Source: Streptomyces sparsogenes
Lineage (GTDB): Bacteria > Actinomycetota > Actinomycetes > Streptomycetales > Streptomycetaceae
Direction: 5' to 3'
DNA length: 64,000 nt
Assembly (NCBI RefSeq): GCF_001704635.1
Contig: NZ_MAXF01000095.1
Location: 62,001-126,000, forward strand
Positions 24,514 to 33,482 of the stretch are shown in pieces. The notes under the pieces are model-generated. The model ran no database searches and had not been told where the DNA came from. It worked only from the letters and a program-made list of their open reading frames with translations. Within the stretch, counting starts at the first letter, position 1, and each line of letters opens with the position of its first letter. The translations under genes were made by a program, and so were the position numbers.

Positions 24514-25952
24514 CGGCCGGTCTCGCCCTTGCCGCCGTCTTCCTCGCCGCCCTTGTCACGGCCCTTGTCGCCGCCCTTCTCACCCTCCGCGGCTTCTCCG
24601 CCCGCGGCCTCGCCGAGCATCTTGTCCAGCTCGGAGAAGTCCAGCTGCTCGCGGTGGACGAAGCCGTCGGGGTCGTCGAGGTCGTCGGCGGTCGGCAGCA
24701 TGTCGGGGTGCGCCCACAGCCCATCGCGCCCGTCCAGGCCGCGCGCGTCGGTCAGCGAGGCCCACAGCCGCGCGGCGTCGCGCAGCCGCCGCGGCCGCAG
24801 CTCCAGGCCGATCAGCGTGGCGAAGGTCTGCTCGGCGGGGCCACCGCTCGCCCGGCGCCGCCGCAGCGTCTCGCGCAGGGCGTCGGCGGACGGCAGGTGG
24901 GGCGCGGCGGCGGCGTGCACCACGGCGTCCACCCAGCCCTCGACGAGCGCCAGAGCGGTCTCCAGACGGGCCAGCGCGGCCTTCTGGGCCGGGGTGTCCT
25001 CCGGCTGGAACATGCCCTGCTGCAGGGCCTCCTGAAGCTGCTCGGGGTGGGTCGGGTCCAGCTGGCCGACCGCGTCCTCCAGCTTCGCCGTGTCGACCTT
25101 GATCCCCCGGGCGTACCCCTCGACCGCGCCGAACAGGTGCGAGCGCAGCCACGGCACATGCGCGAACAGCCGCTGATGGGCGGCCTCGCGCAGCGCCAGG
25201 TACAGCCGGACCTCCTCCTCGGGGACGCCGAGGCCGGAGCCGAACGCCGCGATGTTGACCGGGAGCAGGGCCGCCTTGCCGGCGGGGCCCAGCGGCAGCC
25301 CGATGTCCGTGGAGCCCACGACCTCGCCGGCCAGCACGCCCACCGCCTGCCCGATCTGGGTGCCGAACATCGCGCCGCCCATGGAGCGCATCATCCCGAG
25401 CAGCGGGCCGGCCATGGCCTGCATCTCCTCGGGGAGCACATCGCCCATGGCGGCGCCGACCCGCTCGGCGACCGGGTCCACCAGGTCCTTCCACACCGGC
25501 AGCGTCGCCTCGACCCACTCGGCGCGGCTCCAGGCCACCGCCGTGCCCGAGCCCGAGGGCAGCGAGGTGACGCCGTCCAGCCACAGGTCGGCGAGGCGGA
25601 GCGCCTCCTGGACCGCGGCGCGCTCGGCGGGGCCGACGCTCGCGTCCTTGGTGCCGTCGGCGGTGCCGCGCGCGACCGTCTGCCGGGCGATGTCCTTGGC
25701 CATGTCCCAGTTCACCGGGCCGCCCTCATAGGAGAGCATCTGGCCCAGCTGCTGGAAGGCCGCGCCCAGGTCGCTCGGGTTCAGCGACCCGAACATCGCC
25801 GCGAACGGGTTCTCCCCGCCCGGGCCGCCCGCGCCGAACCCGAACGGATTCGCGGGGCCCTGACTGCCGCCGTGGCCGCCCTTCTTCTTGCCGTCGTCGC
25901 CGTCGTCCGGCTCCTCCGGCGGGAGGCCGAATCCGAATGGGGTGTCACTCAC
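24510..25952 (-). CDS. Zinc-dependent metalloprotease-like protein (DUF2342 family)
   Basis: This 480-residue actinobacterial protein has a Gly/Pro/Asp-rich N-terminus (FGFGLPPEEPDD), a helical domain, and the segment LALREAAHQRLFAHVPWL (about 235-255). The family is annotated as a zinc metalloprotease or F420-biosynthesis-associated protein; the motif REAAHQR is only a relaxed HExxH-like signature, so catalysis is unproven. GMMRSMGGAMFGTQIGQAVG is characteristic. The C-terminal 60 residues are Glu/Gly/Lys-rich. The GTG at 25952 has GAGGGA about 5 bases upstream. It is first in an operon with the Nudix gene. A TAGGCT element on the minus strand near 26020 could be its -10. Confidence 0.82.
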   Translation of the reverse strand: MSDTPFGFGLPPEEPDDGDDGKKKGGHGGSQGPANPFGFGAGGPGGENPFAAMFGSLNPSDLGAAFQQLGQMLSYEGGPVNWDMAKDIARQTVARGTADGTKDASVGPAERAAVQEALRLADLWLDGVTSLPSGSGTAVAWSRAEWVEATLPVWKDLVDPVAERVGAAMGDVLPEEMQAMAGPLLGMMRSMGGAMFGTQIGQAVGVLAGEVVGSTDIGLPLGPAGKAALLPVNIAAFGSGLGVPEEEVRLYLALREAAHQRLFAHVPWLRSHLFGAVEGYARGIKVDTAKLEDAVGQLDPTHPEQLQEALQQGMFQPEDTPAQKAALARLETALALVEGWVDAVVHAAAAPHLPSADALRETLRRRRASGGPAEQTFATLIGLELRPRRLRDAARLWASLTDARGLDGRDGLWAHPDMLPTADDLDDPDGFVHREQLDFSELDKMLGEAAGGEAAEGEKGGDKGRDKGGEEDGGKGETGR

Positions 25953-26143
25953 GGGTTCCCTCGGCTCGTAGGGCCGCCGGCCCGGGCCGGCGGCGAATGC
26001 CCTTGCATCACCACCCAGCCTAGACACCTCGCCGGTTTGCGGGCTCGGTGCTTCGCTGATAGCGGGCCTGCGGCAGGATGGACGTCACCTGGTACGTATG
26101 CGTCAGTGCGCTGCGTACTGAAGACAACCGCTGGAGACGCCCG

Positions 26144-27253
26144 GTGAGTTCCCCAGACCGAGAAGTTCGCGCAGCGCGAAACGATACGCCGCGCACCGCA
26201 CGACGCCCTGTCGTCGCGGTCACCGGCGCCGCGTCGGGCGCCGGAGCCCTGCTCACGCAGCGGCTCGCCGAATCCGACGAGATCAAGCACGTCCTGGCCA
26301 TCGACGAGCGCCGCGGCGATGTGACCGAGGCGCAATGGCACGTCCTGGACGTGCGCGATCCGGCCATCGCGGAGAAGCTGCGCGGCGCCGACGTCGTCGT
26401 CCACCTGGCCGTCGACCTCGACCTGGGCACCGACCCGGCCGCCCGTACGGCCTACAACGTGCGCGGCACCCAGACCGTCCTGACCGCCGCCGCGGCCGCC
26501 GGGGTGCGCCGCGTGGTGCTGTGCACCTCCGCGATGGTCTACGGGGCGCTGCCCGACAACGACGTGCCGCTCGCCGAGGACGCCGAGCTGCGCGCCACGG
26601 CGGAGGCCACCGGCGTGGGGGACCTGCTGGAGATCGAGCGGCTCGCCGAGCGGGCGCCCCGGGCCCACCCCGGCCTGAACGTCACCGTCGTACGCCCCGC
26701 CATCCTGGTCGGCGGCACCGACACCGCGCTCACCCGCTACTTCGAGTCACCGCGCCTCCTGGTGGTCGCCGGCTCCCGGCCCACCTGGCAGTTCTGCCAT
26801 GTCGAGGACCTGGTCAGCGCGCTGGAGTACGCCGCCCTGGAGAAGGCCGAGGGCGAGCTGGCGGTCGGCTGCGACGGCTGGCTGGAGCAGGAGGAGGTCG
26901 AGGAGCTGTCGGGCATCCGGCGCATGGAGCTGCCCTCGGCGGTCGCGCTGGGCGCGGCCTCCCGGCTGCACCGGCTGGGCCTCACCCCGTCCCCGGCGGG
27001 CGACCTGGCGTACACCATGCACCCCTGGGCGGTCAGCGGCAGCAGGCTGCACGAGGCGGGCTGGCGGCCGCGGTGGACGAACGAGGAGGTCCTCGCCGAG
27101 CTGCTGGAGGAGGTCTCCGGCCGCCACACGCTCGCCGGGCGGCGGCTCGGCCGCAAGGACGCCACCACGCTGGGCGCCGCCGGCGCCACGGTGGCCCTGG
27201 TGGGCACCGCGGCGATCGTCCGCCGCGCCCGTAAGGCGCGCCGCAGGGCCTGA
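26144..27253 (+). CDS. SDR/epimerase-fold oxidoreductase with C-terminal membrane tail
   Basis: This is a 369-residue extended short-chain dehydrogenase (NAD-dependent epimerase) fold. The Gly-rich VVAVTGAASGAGALL binds the dinucleotide, DVVVHLAVDLDLG follows, and the TSAMVYGALPDN segment carries Tyr where the catalytic Tyr-x3-Lys would begin, though the Lys is absent, so activity may be altered. The C-terminus has one hydrophobic helix (TTLGAAGATVALVGTAAIV) and a basic tail (RRARKARRRA), indicating membrane anchoring with the enzyme in the cytosol. GGAG lies 8 bases before the GTG. It diverges from the DUF2342 gene. The substrate is unknown. Confidence 0.83.
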   Translation: MSSPDREVRAARNDTPRTARRPVVAVTGAASGAGALLTQRLAESDEIKHVLAIDERRGDVTEAQWHVLDVRDPAIAEKLRGADVVVHLAVDLDLGTDPAARTAYNVRGTQTVLTAAAAAGVRRVVLCTSAMVYGALPDNDVPLAEDAELRATAEATGVGDLLEIERLAERAPRAHPGLNVTVVRPAILVGGTDTALTRYFESPRLLVVAGSRPTWQFCHVEDLVSALEYAALEKAEGELAVGCDGWLEQEEVEELSGIRRMELPSAVALGAASRLHRLGLTPSPAGDLAYTMHPWAVSGSRLHEAGWRPRWTNEEVLAELLEEVSGRHTLAGRRLGRKDATTLGAAGATVALVGTAAIVRRARKARRRA

Positions 27254-27317
27254 GCGGAAGCCGCGTTCCGCGATCCGGTATTCCGCGGAGGGAGCGCGGT
27301 GGGGCACGATGGGGCGC

Positions 27318-27776
27318 ATGGGACGTACGCACGACCATCCGGGTGAGCTCGCGGCCGCCGATCCGATCCGCCTGCTCGCGATCCGTGACACCCCCCTGTC
27401 CGTCGACGAGGTGTTCGGGGCGGTCGGCGACGCCTCGGCCGGGGGCACCGCGCTGTTCGTCGGCACGGTGCGCGACCACGACGGAGGCGCCGACGTGGGC
27501 GCCCTCGGCTACTCCGCCCACCCCACCGCCGAGGCGGAGCTGCGCCGGGTCGCGGAGAAGGTCGCGGCGGACTTCCCGGTGCGGGCGCTCGCCGCGGTGC
27601 ACCGGGTGGGGGACCTCGCGGTGGGGGACCTGGCGGTGGTCGTGGCGGTGTCCTGCCCCCACCGCGCCGAGGCCTTCGAGGCGTGCCGCCGCCTGATCGA
27701 CGACCTCAAGAGCGAGGTCCCCATCTGGAAGCACCAGACCTTCACGGACGGTACGGAGGAATGGGTGGGCGCGTAG
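27318..27776 (+). CDS. moaE: Molybdopterin synthase large subunit MoaE
   Basis: This 152-residue protein is of the MoaE family, the catalytic large subunit that converts precursor Z (cPMP) to molybdopterin with sulfur from MoaD. The landmarks are ALFVGTVRDHD, the helix around AELRRVAEKVA, HRVGDLAVGD (His-Arg-x-Gly), CPHRAEAF and the active-site loop VPIWKHQTFTDG with the conserved Lys. No moaD is next to it here. A CACGAT -10 element ends 7 bases before the ATG at 27318, so this start is preferred over ATG 27309. The stop region GGGCGCGTAGCGCCGC is repeated 75 bp downstream. Confidence 0.92.
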   Translation: MGRTHDHPGELAAADPIRLLAIRDTPLSVDEVFGAVGDASAGGTALFVGTVRDHDGGADVGALGYSAHPTAEAELRRVAEKVAADFPVRALAAVHRVGDLAVGDLAVVVAVSCPHRAEAFEACRRLIDDLKSEVPIWKHQTFTDGTEEWVGA

Positions 27777-27978
27777 CGCCGCGTTGAGGGGTGGTGGTCG
27801 GGCGACGGGAGGGCGGGTGGGGGTTTAGGCAAGGGGCGGGCGGGCGCGTAGCGCCGCAGGTAACCCGGAAGGGTGTCCTCCGATTGCGTAACCCGTACCC
27901 TGCCCGGAGCGTTGACCTGGCGGAGGATTAATCTGCTCATCTGTCAGTCGCGGTTGTGTCAGGGGATGGGAGGCCGCC

Positions 27979-28149
27979 GTGGGTGTGCTTCTGTGGTTGC
28001 TCATTCCGGTTCTCGCCGCGTTGGCCGCCGTGCTCTATTCGGGCTGGGCCCTGCGCACCCGCAAGACCGGGGACGTCGCCGAACTCGCCGGGTACGCGCG
28101 GTTCCGTGAGGCGATGGAGCGCGCGCATTCCGATTCGGATGCGGCCTAG
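27979..28149 (+). CDS. Small single-span membrane protein (56 residues)
   Basis: This short gene begins GTG at 27979 after GGGAGG (5 bases spacing) and ends TAG at 28147-28149. Residues 3-22 form one hydrophobic helix (LLWLLIPVLAALAAVLYSGW), followed by a basic RTRKTG stop-transfer and a cytosolic tail containing AGYARFREAMERA. It lies upstream of the YlbL-type protease gene and reads in the same direction. Third positions are mostly G/C, as expected of a real gene. Function is unknown; a small partner of a membrane complex is the only inference available. The preceding 27777-27978 gap holds TTGACC (27912) as a possible -35. Confidence 0.75.
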   Translation: MGVLLWLLIPVLAALAAVLYSGWALRTRKTGDVAELAGYARFREAMERAHSDSDAA

Positions 28150-28214
28150 GCGTCGCCGGCTCGGACGGGCGGCCCGGGCGGTGGACTGACACACGCGTCC
28201 CGTACTGTCGTTCC

Positions 28215-29303
28215 ATGCCACGCCGCACTGCGACGATGCTCGCCTCCCTCCTGATGCTGATCGCGCTGCTCTGCGCAGGGGCGCTCATGCCGGTGCCGTA
28301 CGCGGAGATGTCGCCGGGGCCGAGCTACAACACGCTGGGTACCCACCAGGGCGAGTGCGTGCTGCAGATCTCCGGTCAGAAGGGCTGCGAGGGCACCGGC
28401 GGGCATCTGAACATGACGACGGTGCGCGTCACCGGCTCCGAGTACAAGATGAACCTCGTCGAGGCGGTCTACGGCTGGCTGGCCCACGACGACGTGGTGG
28501 TGCCGCACAGCACCCTCTACCCGGACGACAAGACGCCGGACGAGGTGAGCCAGGAGAACGCCGAGGAGTTCACCCAGTCCCAGGAGAGCGCCAAGGTGGC
28601 GGCGCTCAGGGCGCTGGGCAAGAAGGTCACGTCCCATGTGATCGTGGCCGTGGTGCAGCGGGACAAGCCCGCCCAGGGCCGGCTGCACGCGGGCGATGTG
28701 ATCAAGGCGGTGGACGGCACGGCGGTGCGCGGGCCCGAGGACGTGGCCAAGCTGATCACCAAGCACAAGCCGGGGGAGAAGGTCTCCTTCTCGCTCGTCC
28801 CGGCCAAGGAGGCGGCCGCGGCCGAGCGGAAGAACCAGGAGCCCACGCGGCAGAAGACGGTCACCGTCACCACCGCGAAGGCGGAGGACGGCCGGGCGAT
28901 CGTCGGCATCCAGGCCGGGGTCGACTACACCTTCCCGCTGAAGATCGACATCAAGCTGGCGGACGTGGGCGGGCCGAGCGCCGGGCTGATGTTCGCGCTG
29001 GGGATCGTGGACCGGTTGTCGCCGGGCGACCTGACCGGCGGGAAGTTCATCGCGGGCACGGGCACGATCGACGAGAAGGGTCTCGTCGGCCCGATCGGCG
29101 GGATCCAGATGAAGACCATCGGCGCGCGGAAGGAGGGCGCGCGGTACTTCCTCACACCGCAGGAGAACTGCAAGGCGGCCGCCGCGGATGTGCCCGACGG
29201 CCTCACGCTGGTCAAGGTGCACACCCTCGACGGGGCGCTGAAGGCGCTGAAGCAGATCCGCGCCGGGGACACCGCGGCCCTGCCCAAGTGCGCCAAGGGC
29301 TGA
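28215..29303 (+). CDS. Membrane-anchored PDZ-Lon protease (YlbL type)
   Basis: This 362-residue protein has an N-terminal signal anchor (MLASLLMLIALLCAGALM), a PDZ domain about 130-205 (GRLHAGDVIKAVDGTAVRGPEDV), and a C-terminal Lon-type (S16) protease domain. The catalytic Ser is in GGPSAGLM and the Lys in GPIGGIQMKTIGA, giving the Ser-Lys dyad. Such proteins act on the outer face of the membrane, probably on misfolded or signalling substrates; Bacillus YlbL is the model. Cys residues (GECVLQISGQKGC, QENCKA) could form disulfides. TACTGT ends 6 bases before the ATG, fitting a leaderless mRNA. It converges with the PPA1309 gene. Confidence 0.9.
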   Translation: MPRRTATMLASLLMLIALLCAGALMPVPYAEMSPGPSYNTLGTHQGECVLQISGQKGCEGTGGHLNMTTVRVTGSEYKMNLVEAVYGWLAHDDVVVPHSTLYPDDKTPDEVSQENAEEFTQSQESAKVAALRALGKKVTSHVIVAVVQRDKPAQGRLHAGDVIKAVDGTAVRGPEDVAKLITKHKPGEKVSFSLVPAKEAAAAERKNQEPTRQKTVTVTTAKAEDGRAIVGIQAGVDYTFPLKIDIKLADVGGPSAGLMFALGIVDRLSPGDLTGGKFIAGTGTIDEKGLVGPIGGIQMKTIGARKEGARYFLTPQENCKAAAADVPDGLTLVKVHTLDGALKALKQIRAGDTAALPKCAKG

Positions 29304-29423
29304 GCGGCGGCTCCCGGCGGCCCGGCGGCCCGGCGGCCCGGGGCGGGTTTCCCGGGCTCTGCCTCCCCGGGTCCGGCCTCCCGGGTCCGGTGAGCGCGGG
29401 GCGGTCACACCGCCCCGCCGCGG

Positions 29424-29990
29424 TCACTCGGCGAAGGTGGCGGACAGCGCCTCCGCCAGCCCCGGCACCAGGCCGGCGCCGGTGAGCACCTCGGTGGGCG
29501 AGTCCTTCTCGCGCAGCCGCACCGCCGCCTCCCGCGACCCGTCCCGCAGCACCGCGACCGTCATGCGGACCTCCTGGCGCTCCGGGTGCTTCGCGACCCA
29601 CGCGGCGAGCTGCTTCTCGTCCAGGCCGTCGGGCACGGAGCCCTCGGCGGACGGCGGCAGCATCAGGCGCTCGACGGTCAGCGCGCAGCCGGTGACCGCG
29701 TCGGGCCAGGCGATGGTGGCCAGGAACTCGTCCAGGGGGGTGCCGGCGGGCAGCTCGTCCTGCTCGATGGGGGTGAGCGAGGCCGCGGCGGTGGCGTCGG
29801 CCTCCTCGTCGAGCCCGAGCTGGGCGGCGAGGCCCGGCTCCTGCTCGCGCAGGCGCGCGGTGTCGACGAGGGCGAAGAGGCGGGCCGGGCGGTCCCAGCC
29901 GAGCCCCGAGGCGTACTCGTCGATCTCGAGCACGGCGCGGGTCAGCGGATTGGCGGCCAGGGGCCCGGAGGGCGGGGGAACGTTCGACAT
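29424..29990 (-). CDS. PPA1309-family conserved actinobacterial protein
   Basis: This 188-residue soluble protein has no signal or membrane segment. The PPA1309 family is widespread in actinobacteria and has no assigned function. Visible features are an N-terminal NPLTRAVLEIDEYASGLGWDRPARLFALVDT, a central acidic stretch, and RQEVRMTVAVLRDGSREAAVRLREKD, which alternates strands. A CACGAT element on the minus strand (30003-29998) ends 7 bases before the ATG, so the mRNA is likely leaderless and the start is secure. In actinobacteria it is usually found beside the UPF0182 gene, as here, and divergent from it. Confidence 0.85.
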   Translation of the reverse strand: MSNVPPPSGPLAANPLTRAVLEIDEYASGLGWDRPARLFALVDTARLREQEPGLAAQLGLDEEADATAAASLTPIEQDELPAGTPLDEFLATIAWPDAVTGCALTVERLMLPPSAEGSVPDGLDEKQLAAWVAKHPERQEVRMTVAVLRDGSREAAVRLREKDSPTEVLTGAGLVPGLAEALSATFAE

Positions 29991-30112
29991 GGGTCATATC
30001 GTGCCCTGATCGGACCCGGAAACGGGAACTGAGTAAAGCCTGAGTAAGTTGCTCCATTGGGTCCTACTGCCCGGACCCGCTCTAGTCGACAGCGAACTTC
30101 GAGGTGCGCACC

Positions 30113-33100
30113 TTGGCTTTCCAGATGCCGGACCGCGGCGGAGGCCCGACGGGGCCGCGGATCAGAGTCGGCCGACCGTCCCGGCGAGCCCGGACCCTGC
30201 TCATGACCCTGGGTGTGCTGGCCGTGCTGGCCATGCTCTTCGTCATGTTCGCGGGGTACTGGACCGACTGGCTCTGGTACCGCTCGGTCCACTACTCCTC
30301 GGTCTTCACCACCACCCTGTGGACCAAGATCGGACTGTTCTTCGTCTTCGGCTTCCTGATGGCCCTGGCCGTGGGGATCAACATCTGGCTGGCGCACCGG
30401 CTGCGGCCGCCGCTGAGCGCGATGTCGCTGGAGCAGCAGAGCCTGGACCGCTACCGCATGGGCATCGCGCCCTACAAGAAGTGGGTGCTGCTGGCGGTCA
30501 CCGTCCTGGTCGGGCTGATCGCGGGCGCGTCCGCGTCCGGCCAGTGGCGCACCTGGCTGCTGTGGGTCAACGGGGTGCCGTTCCACCAGCAGGATCCGCA
30601 GTTCCACAAGGACGTGTCGTTCTACGCGTTCGATCTGCCCTGGTACCGCTTCCTGCTGAGCTTCGGCTTCGCGGCGACGGTGCTGTCGCTGGTCGCCGCC
30701 GCCCTGGTGCACTACCTGTACGGGGGGCTGCGCGTCACCAGCCCGGGCGCCCGCGCGACCGGCGCCGCCACCGGCCATCTGTCGGTGCTGATGGGCGTTT
30801 TCGTCGCCCTCAAGGCCGTGGCGTACTGGCTCGACCGGTACGGCCTGGCGGTGAAGTCGAGCGACTTCAAGGCGACGAGCAGCTGGACGGGTCTGCGCTA
30901 TGTGGACGCCCACGCCTATCTGCCCGCGAAGACGATCCTGTTCTGCATCGCGGTGATCTGCGCCGTGCTGTTCTTCGCCACGCTGTGGCGGCGCACCTGG
31001 CAGCTGCCCGTCATCGGCTTCGGCCTGATGGTGCTGTCGGCGATCCTGATCGGCGGGCTCTACCCGGCGATCGTGCAGAAGTTCCAGGTCCAGCCCAACG
31101 AGCAGGCCAAGGAAGCGCCGTACATCGAGAAGAACATCGAGGCCACGCGCAAGGCGTACGGCCTCGACGACTCCGAGGTGACGGACTACAAGGGCGAGGC
31201 GCCCAAGGACGCGGACCGCAAGAAGCTGCGCGCCGAGGCCGAGACCACGGCGAGCCTGCGCCTGCTCGACCCGAACGTGGTCTCACCGACCTTCCAGCAG
31301 CTTCAGAAGGTCAAGGACTACTACGGCTTCCCCCACACCTTGGACGTGGACCGCTACAAGACCAAGGACGGCAAGGAGCAGGACACCGTCATCGGCCTGC
31401 GCGAGCTGAACGCCAGCGGCATCCCCGAGCACAACTGGATCAACGACCACTTCAAGTACACCCATGGGTACGGCGTGGTCGCGGCCAAGGGCACCACGAC
31501 CTCCAAGACCCGGCGCGGCGCGCCGGACTTCATAGAGGAGGACCTGCCCGCCAAGGGCCAGCTCCCGCCGTACGAGCAGCGGATCTACTACGGCGAGAAG
31601 ACCACCCAGTACTCGATCGTCGGCGGACCGCAGAAGGAGCTCGACCGCTCCACCGACAAGGGTGAGAAGACCTACCGCTACCAGGGCGACAGCGGCGTCA
31701 AGCTGTCCAACCCGATCACCCGCGCCGCCTACGCGCTCACCTTCAGCGAGCCCCAGATCCTGTACTCCGGGGCCATAGGGGACGGTTCGCGGATCCTGTA
31801 CAACCGCACGCCCAAGGAGCGCGTCGAGGCGGTCGCGCCGTGGCTGACCATCGACGGCGACGCCTACCCCGCGGTGGTCGACGGCCGGATCAAGTGGATA
31901 ATCGACGCCTACACGACGACGGACGGCTATCCGTACGCGTCCCGGACGACGTTGGGCGACACGACGGCCGACTCGCTCAACGACAGCGACGGCGAGCGGT
32001 CGGTGGTCGCGCAGCAGAACAAGGTCAACTACATCCGGAACTCGGTGAAGGCGACCGTCGACGCCTACGACGGCAAGGTCACGCTCTACGAGTGGGACAC
32101 CAAGGACCCGGTGCTGAAGACCTGGAAGAAGGCGTTCCCGGGCACGGTCAAGCCGAAGAGCGCGATCAGCGACGACCTGATGCAGCACCTGCGCTACCCG
32201 CAGGACCTGTTCAAGGTGCAGCGCGAGCTGCTCACCCGCTACCACGTCACCAATCCGGTGACGTTCTACAGCGGCAGTGAGGTGTGGCAGGTCCCGGACG
32301 ACCCGACCAACAAGGGCAACTCCGTGCCGCCGTACTACCTGAGCATGCGGATGCCGGACCAGAAGGAGCAGACCTTCTCGCTGACGACCACGCTCACCCC
32401 CAAGGGCCGGGACAACCTCGGCGCGTTCGTGGCGGTGGACGCGGACTCGGAGAGCAGCAGCTACGGCAAGATCAGAATCCTCAAACTGCCGTCCGACACC
32501 GGTGTGCCAGGCCCTCAGTTGGTGCAGGCCAACTTCAACTCCGATGACCAGATCGCCGGAAAGCTCAACATCCTCAAGAGAGGCGATTCGGAGATCGAGT
32601 ACGGCAATCTGCTCACCGTCCCGCTCGGGGACGGCCTGCTGTACGTCGAACCGGTCTATCTGCGCGGCGCCAGTACCGACCTTCCGCTGCTGCGGCAGGT
32701 GCTGGTCAGCTACGGGAACAAGACCGCCTTCGAGAGCTCGCTCAGCAAGGCGTTGGACGTGGTCTTCGGCCAGAGCGAGCCATCGGACGCCCCGAGTGAC
32801 GGCCAGGACGGCGGGCAGGACAACGGCGGCCAGGACAACGGCGGCGGTGGCGGCGGTGGTGACACGGCCAAGCCGCCGGCCGGTGACTCGACCGTGGAGC
32901 AGGCCCTGAAGGACGCCGAGAAGGCGTACGAGGACGCCCAGGACGCGCTCAAGAAGGACCCGCAGGACTGGGAGGCCTACGGCAAGGCCCAGCAGGCCCT
33001 CAAGGACGCCCTGGACCGGGCCGCCAAGGCCCAGGAGAACGGCGCCGGGAAGAAGGGCCAGAGCCAGGACGGCAAGCAGCCGGACCAGAAGCAGGACCAG

Positions 33101-33136
33101 GCCCCGGACGACAAGGCCCGGCGAGAAGGCAGCTGA
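30113..33136 (+). CDS. UPF0182-family large membrane protein
   Basis: This protein is about 1007 residues long. The N-terminal third has seven or so hydrophobic spans (for example [19 protein letters not shown] and [16 protein letters not shown]). A large extracytoplasmic domain follows with no Cys and repeated aromatic motifs ([25 protein letters not shown]-like segments). A Gly/Asp-rich linker near 905-930 then leads to a charged coiled-coil tail rich in Lys, Glu and Gln (about 935-1007). The family is common in actinobacteria and has no firm function. The start is uncertain: TTG 30113 has AGGTG 6 bases upstream, GTG 30104 and ATG 30125 are in frame. It ends just before the degenerate tRNA. 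Confidence 0.9.
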   Translation: MAFQMPDRGGGPTGPRIRVGRPSRRARTLLMTLGVLAVLAMLFVMFAGYWTDWLWYRSVHYSSVFTTTLWTKIGLFFVFGFLMALAVGINIWLAHRLRPPLSAMSLEQQSLDRYRMGIAPYKKWVLLAVTVLVGLIAGASASGQWRTWLLWVNGVPFHQQDPQFHKDVSFYAFDLPWYRFLLSFGFAATVLSLVAAALVHYLYGGLRVTSPGARATGAATGHLSVLMGVFVALKAVAYWLDRYGLAVKSSDFKATSSWTGLRYVDAHAYLPAKTILFCIAVICAVLFFATLWRRTWQLPVIGFGLMVLSAILIGGLYPAIVQKFQVQPNEQAKEAPYIEKNIEATRKAYGLDDSEVTDYKGEAPKDADRKKLRAEAETTASLRLLDPNVVSPTFQQLQKVKDYYGFPHTLDVDRYKTKDGKEQDTVIGLRELNASGIPEHNWINDHFKYTHGYGVVAAKGTTTSKTRRGAPDFIEEDLPAKGQLPPYEQRIYYGEKTTQYSIVGGPQKELDRSTDKGEKTYRYQGDSGVKLSNPITRAAYALTFSEPQILYSGAIGDGSRILYNRTPKERVEAVAPWLTIDGDAYPAVVDGRIKWIIDAYTTTDGYPYASRTTLGDTTADSLNDSDGERSVVAQQNKVNYIRNSVKATVDAYDGKVTLYEWDTKDPVLKTWKKAFPGTVKPKSAISDDLMQHLRYPQDLFKVQRELLTRYHVTNPVTFYSGSEVWQVPDDPTNKGNSVPPYYLSMRMPDQKEQTFSLTTTLTPKGRDNLGAFVAVDADSESSSYGKIRILKLPSDTGVPGPQLVQANFNSDDQIAGKLNILKRGDSEIEYGNLLTVPLGDGLLYVEPVYLRGASTDLPLLRQVLVSYGNKTAFESSLSKALDVVFGQSEPSDAPSDGQDGGQDNGGQDNGGGGGGGDTAKPPAGDSTVEQALKDAEKAYEDAQDALKKDPQDWEAYGKAQQALKDALDRAAKAQENGAGKKGQSQDGKQPDQKQDQAPDDKARREGS

Positions 33137-33229
33137 GGCACGGCCCGGGCGGCCCAGGCCGCCCGGGTCGCTCGGGCGAACGCCTGAGCGGCCACCACTC
33201 CGCGCCGTGGTAACGTAGAGGCACAACGG

Positions 33230-33298
33230 CGCGGGGTGGAGCAGCTCGGTAGTGGGCTCATAACCCAGAGGTCGCAGGTTCAAATCCTGTCCCCGCTA
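33230..33298 (+). pseudogene. Degenerate initiator tRNA-Met copy
   Basis: This copy is identical to the intact initiator tRNA at 35403 in acceptor, anticodon (CAT) and T arms, but lacks five bases (CTCGC) in the 3' half of the D arm and lacks the encoded CCA (it reads ACT). The D stem cannot form, so normal maturation and folding are not expected. A weak TAACGT upstream is a remnant of the intact gene's promoter. It is followed by a terminator like that of the intact copy, so the duplicated unit was the tRNA with its flanks. Confidence 0.85.
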
Positions 33299-33305
33299 CT
33301 GACAG

Positions 33306-33339
33306 ACAAGGCCCGGATCCGCAAGGATCCGGGCCTTGT
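33306..33339. terminator. Terminator after the degenerate tRNA
   Basis: A perfect 15-bp stem (33306-33320 with 33325-33339) around GCAA. The core GGCCCGGATCC is shared with the terminator of the intact tRNA. Confidence 0.8.
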
Positions 33340-33482
33340 CGTGTGTCCACCGGGGACGTCCACCCAAGGAATCGAGATACAAGCGTTTGGGTTGTCTCTC
33401 TGTGGGCATGTCGACAAAACGCTGAAGTGACCTCATCGGCTGGGGTATACCAAGGTGTACCCGGGTTGCAGGTGATGCCACG

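Noticed and set aside
27767-27857. Duplicated stop region of moaE (GGGCGCGTAGCGCCGC twice, 75 bp apart)
   Set aside because: Too short and GC-rich to call an element; no flanking structure found.
33230-33298. Second functional initiator tRNA
   Set aside because: The D arm lacks five bases and the 3' end lacks CCA and most of a promoter.
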